A stretch of DNA of 64,000 nucleotides, from contig CM031560.1 of the NCBI GenBank assembly GCA_018466975.1, forward strand, positions 372,001 to 436,000. The letters are read 5' to 3'. The translations under genes were made by a program, and so were the position numbers. Shown piece by piece: positions 22,632 through 32,596 of the stretch (within the stretch, counting starts at the first letter, position 1; each line of letters begins with the position of its first letter). The notes under the pieces are model-generated. The model ran no database searches, had not been told where the DNA came from, and saw only the letters and a program-made list of their open reading frames with translations. This stretch comes from Sparassis latifolia (taxonomy: Eukaryota > Basidiomycota > Agaricomycetes > Polyporales > Sparassidaceae).

Positions 22632-25600
22632 ATGCCTCTGGATATCGACCCCAACTATGTTCTGCAGGCCGCGCGACTGACGGCCATTGTTGCAGCGGCG
22701 CCTCGCCAGGACGACCCTCGCTATCCGGACTGGGAGACGAGGATTTACCTCGAAGTGGTAAGTCATCGGTCGAAGGTCTGGCATGCACTTACCGAATATG
22801 CCACACAGAGTCGGCTTGAAAAGAGTTTCCCGCAGCCCTTGAAGTCATTGAGGATGCCTGGGATCGTCATCAGCGCGTTGCTGGAATTCACCCGGGCATA
22901 CCAGCAGAAGGCCCTGGCGCGGCTGGACCACATATCGAACGACGACGAGAGGATATACAAGAGGTACCCTCTGGCTGTGCGCGAGTATGGGGAGTGTGAG
23001 GACCTGGGAAGGCAGTGGTGGACTGAAGGTGAGTCACAAGCGCCAGGAGGCGCCGAGCGACACACTGACTGCACCAGATCCATATTGCAAGCTGCCACCG
23101 GTGAAGAGTATGCCAGCGGAGGGCTGGGGCAATGTGCCAGCCGATGACGACACCCAGGGACGTGGCGAGGAGGACCTGGCTACCGGGGACCTCGTCACCA
23201 AGGGGAAAGGCAAGGAGAGAGCTGACAACGACGTCGGGACAGGCATGGTGGGTGAGCGTATCGTCCACGTGGAGGCGGGGGAGGACAAGGGAAAGGGCAA
23301 GAGCAAGGAGAAGGCGCAGGGGAAGGCGGCGCATGCGATGAGCGAGGAAGAGGATGGGGGAGAGGGAGAGGGAGAGGGAGAGGAGCAGGAGGGCGAGGAC
23401 GACGACGATGCCGACAGTGACGAGGACGACGATGCCGACAAAGATGACGACGATGAGATGGCGGAAGACGTGCCGGGTGCAGGCCAGCCCGAATCCATCG
23501 AGGTCGATGCGGCGTCGCCCCCTCCGCCAACTGCCAGACCAATATCGATCTCGCCAGCTGCCCCATCACTCCGAAAGCGCAAGGCGGTCATCACAGAGTC
23601 GAGTGAGGAGAGTGAGAACGAGGAGGCAGCTCCGAAGGCGAAGCGGATGAAGCCGATCGAGGTCGCAAAGGAGAAAGGCGAGGCCCCGACCACCTCTGGC
23701 CGAGCGCAGCGTGCGCAGAAGAGGATGGCGCAGACCGAGGTGGAGGGCTCGAAGGTGAGCACGAAGAAGAGCGGGAAGAGGAAGGCGAAGGAGTCAAGCG
23801 ATGAAGAGGAAGTACCGACCATCAAGCCGCCAAAGAAGAAGCATGCGACGAAGGAATACAAGAGCAAGGAGTTCATCGAAAGTGAAGACGAGACTCCGGC
23901 ACCGCCTTCCAATCTACCCGCCAAGACCGCAGGGGACTCTAACGACGGTGTTGCGAAGACGAACGCCCCTGCCAAACCTGTCAAACAGACAACGAGGATG
24001 ACGGCGACGCCTCATGTCGCACCCGAAGAAGGCGAAGGCGAAGGCAAAGGCAAAGGCGACGGCGAAGGGAAGGCGACGCGGGAAGGCGAGGCGAAGGCGA
24101 AGGTGACGGTGTCGCAGAAGGACATGTGGAAAAAGACGCCCACCCGCGTGTCTGACTTCATGTGGGCACATGCAACAGATTCGTGAGTAACGATCTTGTG
24201 AGACATTGACCTGTGCTAATGTTCCTGCAGCTCGCCCTTGCGCTGGCTGCCAGGAGAAAGAGTGGCCATGCAAGCTCAACACCGCCAACTTCGGTCGCTG
24301 CCTCGAATGTGCAGCACGAGGCGTCAGTTGCAGCATCGCGCCGAGGAACACGGACGGCGTGCCCTCTGCGAGGAAACTCACACACCGCACAGCGTGAGTT
24401 CCAAGAGATGTGCGCAGCGCTGGTGGTAGAGGGCAAGCCACTGCCCACGTCGCCACCTCCATACGACGCCAAGGTCGACCGATGAGCCCGACGGTGCAGA
24501 ACCCATGGTCATGGGAGCGCCGGCGCAAGCGCCGAAGAAGACCAAGACGCGCAATGCCGCAGCATCCAGCTCCAAGGTCAAGGGTGGCGAGGAGGTCGAG
24601 GCGACGAAGCAGAAGGCGACCGCCACGCCTATGAAGCCAACGCTGAAGGCGAGGCCTCGTGGAGAAATCGCCGAAGTCCAAGCGCCGCCACCAAGTCCGC
24701 CACCGCCACTGGAGCTGTGGCTCTGTCCAACTCTGGCGAGGTCGCCAACTCTGGCGAGGTCTCCAAGTCTGGCGCGCCTGCCAAGTCTGGTGCGCACGCC
24801 AAACCTGGCGAAGGTAAGAAATCAGGACCCAAGGCAAAGCCGGTGAGGAGCCAAAACTCAGGTGCGCAAGATGGTGGCGAGGTCACCAGGACCTCAGTAC
24901 GTGAGCTGGATGAGGTCCCGCCTGCCAAGTCTGTTGCGAAGGAGGGCGGGCAGACGACAAGGGTGGCGATGGGAGGTCGCTCGGGCCCAATGGTGCCCGT
25001 GATCACCAGGAAGGCGAAGGCGAGTGCTCCCAAGGCAGCAGCCAAGATGCCTCTGGCGGAAGGCGATGGCATGGAGGAAGCCGCCAGGCTGGCAATGGAG
25101 GCGGTGCGGGCTATGGCCTTCCAAACAGGGCCAGCTGCTCCGCCGCAAGCTAGCAGCAGCAAGCGCATGCTGACACCAGTCGCCGACGAACCAGAGGATG
25201 CGCCAGAGTATCAGGCAGAGGTGGCGGAGGATGAGGTAAGCAGGACATCTTGTCGCAGCTGGAGTCAATGTAACCATGAAACAGCGCGCCCTGGAGCGGC
25301 CACACGACGATCGGGCGGCGTTCGCTGCTGATGCCCCACGAGACGAGTGCAGGAGCTGCCGAGGTGGCACAGGAGGTGACGCCCTCCCTGGAGATATCCA
25401 AGGCGTCGAAGGGAGCGAAGTCCTCCACATTGGCGAAGGCAGGACATCTCGATGAAGGGCGAAGGCCAGCTAAGAGGGGCGCCCACTGACCGCAAGGCAG
25501 CGAAGAAGGAGGCGGAGGCGAAAGGGATGCGAAGGCGAACCGCCTCAGAGCAGTGCCTCCGACCAGCAAGGGTAAGTGCGCCCGCCACAGCTTCTAATCC

Positions 25601-26398
25601 ATGCAGCGCTGACCAGGGATACAGCACCCCACTTGCGCGACATCCAGCGAGTGTCTACAGGAAGTCCCGCCCGTGAACGGCGACACCCCAGTGGCGAAGA
25701 AACCTCGCAGTCATCCAACGATGACTGCGCGACCAGCCGAGTTGCGACAGGAGTTCCTGGCGCACAAGGACGGGATGGAAGTCCAATTCCAGGAGAGGAT
25801 GGCGGACCTCAACACCGTCAAGGCAGAGATCACAGCGGCACTCCAGCGAATCAACCCGCCATCCGCATTTCAAGAAAATGCCCGGAGCATTCGCGAAGAG
25901 GTCAAGTTGGCGATGGAGGAGTTTCGCAGGCCGGTCACCATCGAGCTTCAGGAGAGCGTGAAGTTGGCGGTGGCGGACCTCGTCGCCAAGCGACATTGCC
26001 TGCCAGAGCTCAAGGAGAAGGTCAACAGGTTGGAGCAAGGCGCGAACCAGACGGTGAGCCAAGCGGACGTCGACAAGCTGCAGGGCGAATTGGCCGACCT
26101 CCGTCATTCGATGGAGCTCCAGGCAGCGCGGTCAGACAGCATGGAGAAGGAGCTCAGGTCTTCGGCGGCAGAGGCGATCGCTCAAGCGAGCAAGCTGGAG
26201 ATGGAATTGGCGCTCGCCAAAGAGGATTCGATGGCGGTGGCGACGTCCGCTTTGGATGAAGCGAAGAAGGTGGGGAAGGAGGTGGCGACGGCGAGAGAGG
26301 AAACCTCGCTGGTGGCGAAGTCTCTGGACGCATTCCGAGAGAAGGTCGACTCCGCCATGGTCTTCACCGCCTTTCGCCCAGATAGACACAATGTGTAG
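22632..26398 (+). CDS. KDZ cargo gene B, nuclear-looking protein with Cys cluster and coiled coil
   Basis: Not a family I can name. Exons 22,632-22,757, 22,809-23,028 and 23,078-24,182 join in frame. The start ATG at 22,632 opens a 115-residue globular-looking segment (LTAIVAAAPRQDDPRYPDW). Then come an acidic tract (EDDDDADSDEDDDADKDDDDE) and several basic, nuclear-signal-like blocks (KRKAKESS, PPKKKH). After an intron near 24,183-24,231 a cysteine cluster follows, CAGCQEKEWPC then GRCLECAARGVSC. Reaching it needs a one-base adjustment relative to the predicted splice. Further exons near 24,505-25,234, 25,292-25,456 and 25,673-26,398 end in a 240-residue coiled coil (QERMADLNTVKAEIT...). The 3' half could be a separate gene. 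A DNA- or chromatin-binding role is inference. Confidence 0.5.
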
Positions 26399-26614
26399 TC
26401 ATTAGAGTATTGATATACATGCTTTTTAACCTAGCATGGAATCTCCATGCACTCGATTCGCCACTGCCACTCCAAGTCAACTGAATGCCTGCTGAAGTTC
26501 TCGCCAACTCCCCTCGCCATTGCCACCATCTCCATGGCTTTACCTATGTAGATCTATGGGTCACATTAAACAATGTGGAAGCCTACGAGTCTACTTTGAA
26601 CTGGAGTTATATTG

Positions 26615-29600
26615 TCAAGGTCTGGTGCCGCCACTGCGGGTCTTGCGACCTGCGCCAACTTGGCCACTCTCTTTCACTTTGGCGGCTGCTTTCCCCAGAC
26701 GGACCGGCTTCAGCTTGGTTTCTCCCTTGTCCTTGACCTCCGGGGTCTGAGGCAGAGCTCGTCTTCGCTTTGCGGGAGGCTTGTCACCATCATCCGAGTC
26801 CTCGGCCCTCGCATTCTTCTTCTCGGCGAGGCCACTACCAACTCGCCCCGAGTACCACGCCCACGCTCCGAGGTGGCGGATTGTCTTCGCCAGAGCTGTC
26901 TTCGCCATCGGGCTCGGACGTGCTGGTTGACGCTTCCGCTTTGGATCAGGAAGCTTCTTCAAATCTTTCACAGCTCCTAGTGGATGCTGACTGCGGGTAT
27001 TCTTGGCGGCGACTCATCCATCGCTTGACGCTGATCTGCAGTGATCCTGCCGGGATATTACTCTGAAGGGCATCAGTGATCGACCTTCCTGGAGCGCTTT
27101 GGCTTGACCTGACGGACGGTCTTCCGTGGCTGCGCCTTCCTCGCCTTAGGTATAAACGGAGGCGGTGGCGGTCGCTCAGCACCACTGCTAGGTACGGACA
27201 AGTGTGCATCGCCCTCTTCGCCATCGCCAGAGGCCCCACCACTGGTCTCCTGGCTCGGCCCTTCGTCTCTCCACTTGGAATGATTGGTTTGTCAGCCATG
27301 GGGGCAGGCTGGTGAGCCTTGTGAACTTTGGCAGCAGTAGCAGCGCCATCGTGAGTTCTTGCAGAGGCATCACCTTCCTGCTCCTCCTGGCCCCCAAGGC
27401 CATCGCCACCTTGTGGGGCACCGCGCATGGCAGGCTTGCTCACTGGCTTCACCATGGCATGGGTGACGCTCCTTCCACCATGTCCAAGGTAATGATCTCG
27501 CAACAGCGAAGCAGCTGCTCTACTGCGCCAAATGAGATCGCCGAGTTCACCACATAGTCGGGAAGGTTGGTCGGTTCGCCTCCTCAATGAACTGAGATCG
27601 TGTGAGGTCCTCAGCGCCATACCAATCACGAGTGCAGATTGTTGTACGCCCTGTGGATGTAAGAACCGATATTTTGTCAGCCATGGTTTGTCGCCTAACC
27701 AGTTCTCGACGATGTCAAAGTTGTCCACCGCATGAAATGACGGCGGAGGTAGCGCTGGCCATACGACCATTCGCTCCAGGGAATCGGATCATACCTGGCG
27801 AAACGATACACCTGGGGCTATATGACGGATGATCAATAGTGGCTATGAATCCCCACGAAAGGAGCTCACCACAGTCGCAATCTTGACTTCCTTCAGCATA
27901 TCCTGGTATCGCGGTTCGACGGAAAGGGTGGCGAGAAACACGTCTCTCCTTTTCACGAGGTGGGGCACAGTACTCCCCACAGTACTCCCGCCAGTGAGAC
28001 GTGGGGCTCGGCCTTGAAGCTCAAGCCTGAGCTCCTTTGTACTGGGCTCCAGTTCACTCGATGCTTCATCGGTCTCCTCTGTGTCAAATCTGTGCAGTTC
28101 GCCCAGAGGAAGGTCTTGAGACCTCGCTTGCCTTCGTCTTGGCACCGCCGCTACCACTCGCTTGAGGTGCACCACCATTGTTAGCCTTACGTCCATTGGT
28201 GGTGGCGACTGCCTTGCCCTTCACTTTATTCGCAATCACGCTCTCGCCATCCCCTGAATCTTCATCGCTGGCCATATCTTCTTCGGAAGCCATGCTGGGT
28301 ATATCTGGCGAACTCCGATCAGAGTCTTGGCTGCTTCTGGCATCATCTTCCGAGTCGTATGCATCTTTCGTCTTGCATTTACGCCCACCGCCTTTGGCTC
28401 CGCCAGGGGCCGCTTTGCCCTTTGTCGCCTTCGATGCCACCTTTCCCGTGACCTTGCGCACAGGTTTACCCTTCTTCTTCGCCTTCTCCGCCTTCTTAGG
28501 TGTGAGTGCTTCTTGGACCTCATGTTCAGATTCTTCTTCTAATGCCTGTGCTGATCCGTCAAGTGGTGGAAGAGGATCATACTTGGCGGGAGCAGCTTCG
28601 CCATCCTTGTCGAAGTACTGGGTGAATCGCATGGTCTGCTCAGGTCCATGTTCCTCTTGGCGTGCCCGCCAGTGGTCGAGGAGGGCACGAACGGGAACAC
28701 TTGTCATCTTTGAGGGATCGATCCACTGGAAGTTCTCAGGTAGCATCTCCGCTGGAATAACCTCATTGATGTCGTCTATGCTGTTCAGCTTCGTCCATGG
28801 CGACTTGCAGTTCCGAACACCCTTCGCCAATGCTGTAAACTGGTCAGCATCTCTCAACACCGAGTGGGAGTGTCATACCGTAGTGATGATTCATGAAGTC
28901 TCGAACTTGTACCTTCATCACCTTGAGAGGCGCTTCCGCCATACCTTCGGGCACCGAGGGGAGCAGAGGAAAACCGTTGGCCATCAACCGAATCTTGTCC
29001 ATGGCCCGCATGCAATCGGCAGGTGTCTTCTTCACCGTCACCGTAGTCTCAGTCACACCTAAGAAATCAGGTCAGTGTGCCAGCGACAATGCAACTGAGG
29101 TCTTCTTACCGTATTCGCCTTTGGCCCACTCAGAGAACACCTTTGCTAGAGGCTGGTAAGCACGCAGCCACCCAGGATAGGCCCCGAATGGAGTTCCATT
29201 GGTGATGGCGTGGTTGACCTCCACCCTTCACTCGGGGGTTAGCAGATGGCGACAGTCGGACGGTCTACGCTCACATCTCTACCTTCAGACTCCCCGCTTC
29301 CTTCGGATATGCTAGCATGAATGCCATGCGAATGCCCATGGTGTCCCACATAGTCTTGGCAAACTTCTTCAGATATTGCATCATTCGCTGCTCCCTCAGC
29401 CTGTCTTAGGTCAGGATTTGCCTTATGCTACGTGACAGGAGGTACGCACTTCATTTTCGTCTTATCATCCAGAGTGCCATTGCGCCAACTTTCCGCCTTT
29501 TCCTCATACACCTTCTGCTCCTCCTCGGACAGTTTTGCCCATTTGGCACTCCATGCGACTCTCCACACCTTGGAGACATTGCAACCCTTATCTGCCGCGA

Positions 29601-29967
29601 GTGCTCGCGTGGCCTCAGTCACCTTGTCCCTCTCCAGCGTATCCCACACCTTGAAGGCATTGGGCTTGCCAGAAACATGCATACGCTTTTTCGTCACTTT
29701 CTCCTGCGCATGGCGGGCGTGGTTATTGAGCCACTCTCAGATTTTCTGCGGTGAGAGTTAGTGGGGACCTCACAGACATGAAACACTGCTCACAGTTTCC
29801 ACAATGATGTCGTCATAATTTGACGTGTCGACAAACTGTGTCTTCAGCTTCTGGCGCAAGCTCTGAACCAGAGTCTTGCATCCCTTGGCATCTGCCATGT
29901 TATAAGACCGCAGCTTCTCAGAGAGTATGGGCTGATGCTCCGTCAAAATTACAAATCTCGCCGGCAT
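26615..29967 (-). pseudogene. KDZ cargo gene C, HMG-box-like multi-exon gene
   Basis: Minus-strand gene with at least eight exons. From the 5' end: MADAKGCKTLVQSLRQKLK (start at 29,967 or an internal ATG near 29,900), then an HMG-box-like segment at about 29,480-29,697 (GKPNAFKVWDTL ... WSAKWAKLSEEEQKVYEEKA), then helical segments (QYLKKFAKTMWDTMGIRMAF; VNHAITNGTPFGAYPGW). The segment TQYFDKDGEAAPAKYDPLPP follows, with a lysine-rich, acid-rich tail near 28,100-28,600. Introns are short and GT-AG (for example 29,057-29,107). The exon before the HMG-like part contains a TGA at 29,737-29,739 where CGA would fit, and the frame slips near 28,115. The 3' part (26,615-27,843) has more exons (VDNFDIVENWLGDKPW; a basic RKRKRQ tail) and may be a second gene. 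HMG proteins bind DNA; linkage with TET/JBP-KDZ elements is known. Confidence 0.5.
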
Positions 29968-30635
29968 GCTTTCTCGATGTCGAGGATGAGATTTTTGTGT
30001 TGGGACAGTGAAGGGGTCGATAGTTCAACGGGCAGCGCCTGTCCATTTCCTCGCCGGCCGCCCACAACTCAACATGCACGTGCTGATGGCCCATTTGGGC
30101 TTACACCAATTACCCTCCTCGCCATGGTGTGTGGTGACTGCTGAAGCATTGTATGTGTATTTTTCGCAGTGGCGGAGGTGGTAGTAGGTATGCACTAGCA
30201 TTCATGCCTGGTGAAAGGCAATGTTGAATGCCGCTTCTATGGCAGAGCACACCACGCCAACTTCATCTCGCGAATGCTGGGCGGAGGCAATCTGGCGATC
30301 ATCTGCATGCCAATCTGTGGGATAAAGGGCTTCCTCGGAGTTAGGCTCGCCAATTAGATGGCGGTGACGAAGGGCCCAGACATGGCGGACCACCCGCCCG
30401 TGATCCGCATGGCGGCATCAAGTCCGGCTCGGCGCATGATGAACATGTGAGATGTGCAAGGGACGTGCTTGCAAGCAATATGCAGGCAGATGAATGCATA
30501 CTGTTCTTTGCCATTCTGGCCCTCCTACATTCTCCCCTGCATCTGCAAGCCAACCGCCTGAGCCCGCCATACACCTGTGCTTCCTTCAACCGATGCATGC
30601 TGTAATCGCCCCATTGATTGGCAGACAGTATCAAG
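29968..30635. promoter_or_regulatory. Divergent region between cargo gene C and the TET gene
   Basis: Holds the upstream regions of both genes. No further gene is supported. The stretch contains several TCGCCA/TGGCGG words like the rest of the element. Confidence 0.4.
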
Positions 30636-32067
30636 ATGAGCAATCTGTCACCCATGCCACTGACCGATCAGATAGCAGGAGTCTTGGAGCTCATGTTCCG
30701 CCGAAAGCTCCATCTGGCCACTCATGCAGCCCATTCTGCGCCATCTATAGAAGTGCTCTCCGCCCATGCCATCCGCCTCCTATTGGAGTGCAATGGCATT
30801 GCAGATGCTCTTGTGAAGGCCATCCGTAATCCTGGTAGTCATTAGTCTTGCCGCAGGTCTGATCACACTGATCACGCCATTGTAATAGTAAGGCTGCAGG
30901 GACATTGATAGATATTGCGACAGCCTTTCGATTCAGCCCACGGGCAGAATGAAGTCCTCGAGGCAGAACTGGAATGGAAGTGGCCTCCTCCATTTGGTGA
31001 GAGCGAACACGCATAGACCAGCCCGCCACCCTCGTGGACATGCACGGACGCATCTTGGCTTGGATACTTCCAAGAGTGTTGATACCAGACCGCCAGGTGA
31101 GTGGCTTGCCCAGCCTTGCGCTGTGATCTGACAAATTTGTCAGACGAAGATGCTCCAAGCGACCAGGGCCCTACACCCAGCAATAGCAGCCAGTAAGCCT
31201 TCCAGCACCACCGCCAGTTGGCGACACAACCCGTTGTACTTCTTGCCTCCTGAGGAGTGTGCCCACCCCAGCGGGCTCCTTGTGTCTCTCGCCAGGTTGG
31301 TTCCAACAAGTAAGAGAGGTGGGTCTCCTCGCCACGCCATTTGCCTTGCGTCTGGACAGCCTTTGCAGCATATGGAGTCTGGGAGGCTGGAGACCTCCGC
31401 CAGCCTGAAGCTTGAGGGCGGAAGAAGTTGGCTGCGTGATATTCATGACTCCTCCGCATTGCTGGGCGCCATCCTGGCCGTCGTTCACCCAACACTATAT
31501 GCCGCAGGACGCCAGTGCTTGGGTTTGATCCAGCAAGACCCAGAATTGCGAGAGATGGCGCTGAACTGGTCGTCGCCATTCAATGCGCTCCAGGTGATCG
31601 CCAACCGGGAAACTCCTTTCCACCGAGATAGCAAGACAAGATACACATTCTACGACCTGTTGGCGACGTTGGGCAACTACACTTGCGCGTGGTTGAAGTT
31701 CCCCGCCATGCGTGTCGCCATCGATTATAGTCCTGGAACTGTCATAGCCTTCTGTGGAAAGGCGATTCGTCATGGCGTCACTCGAGCAGATGGCGAAAGG
31801 CTCATCTATGCATACTTCATGCGAGAGGGTGTCCAGAACAGGCTAGGCATTCCGGCGCCCCACTGGATGCAAGCTTCATATTACGCCTCACACATTGGCA
31901 TGTGCACAGTTCATCACCGAGTCTGCATTCCTAACTCAGAACAGGTCCTAACTGGCTCGCTTATTAGAGGGACATCATGCCAAAGACTGATGGAGATGAG
32001 AACACTATGCAGGGGATGGAGACTGTCGATGGCAGCTTCATTGGCGGGACAAAGTTGGCGGAGGTGA
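30636..32067 (+). pseudogene. TET/JBP-family 2-oxoglutarate Fe(II) dioxygenase, frame-slipped
   Basis: By family, oxidises 5-methylcytosine (or thymine) in DNA in the nucleus. Catalytic residues are present: metal ligands H and D in PFHRDSK (31,621-31,629), the distal H in IRHGVT (31,771-31,773), and the 2-oxoglutarate-binding R in DGERL (31,798-31,800). The start ATG at 30,636 opens a helical segment (PLTDQIAGVLELMFRRK). An exon then carries LEAELEWKWPPPFG. Next comes [21 protein letters not shown], an intron at 31,099-31,139 with donor GTGAGTGG, the exon MLQATRALHP, and a 50-bp intron at about 31,311-31,360 (GTAAGAGAGG...TCTGGACAG). Two places are out of frame by two bases: GAGAG at about 31,000 and TCTCTC at about 31,273. 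Either repairs with one dinucleotide, so this is a recent pseudogene or a consensus error. The core from 31,361 on is open. Confidence 0.8.
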
Positions 32068-32390
32068 TGGCGAAATGTATGGAGTCACAAATTTCTGAAT
32101 CCTAGCTGAAGGTTGGCGAGCGCACGGTACGAGTGCGCATTTCACATCTCGACAGTGTTCAGCTCAAGGTGTAGTTATCACTGATGGCAGCGTATGGTTG
32201 GCGGACCTCGAAGTTGGCGGAGATGGTGGCGAAATGTATTCGGTCGAGAAGTTGTGAGTGCTAGTGGGGCAGATGGCGGCAGTGTTGGCGAGCGCGCAGT
32301 GCAAGTGCATGTTTCCCTTTTGAACATTATGCTACTCCGAGTCAAGGCAAAGTTAGCACTGAGGGCGACATACAATTGGCGGACCTCTCA
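32041..32390 (+). repeat. Tandem duplication in or after the TET gene tail
   Basis: Two diverged copies of about 155 bp, each with AAGTTGGCGGAG(G/A)TG then GTTGGCGAGCGC(A/G)C, and ATTGGCGGACCTC-like ends. Read in one frame both give VGER(T/A)V(R/Q)V(R/H)(I/V)S and end YxWRTS, so the duplication preserves a protein phrase. It may be a C-terminal extension of the TET protein or a short separate reading frame. Confidence 0.5.
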
Positions 32391-32596
32391 CCAACATGGC
32401 ATCCTTATCTGCATAATGCTGATATGGTGCCTAAAGAGACCACGAGGTGATAAGGCCCAGGCATTGCAGCCATTCTTAACCACTTTGATGAGTAGTCTGA
32501 TGGGCAGCAAGGCCGTGTGTGATTTGCACGTGTTGTGCGATAGGGACACAATGCTCATCGATTGGCTTGGAATATGACTCCCCACTGACCTGAACC
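32391..32596. other. Spacer upstream of transposase
   Basis: About 200 bp without a gene between the TET tail repeat and the transposase start. It would contain the transposase promoter if the gene is separately transcribed. No motif is clear. Confidence 0.4.

Noticed and set aside
23034..23984. A 316-codon minus-strand frame
   Set aside because: It is a serine-rich mirror of the low-complexity Glu/Asp/Lys coding sequence of cargo gene B; the plus strand has the splice-consistent model.
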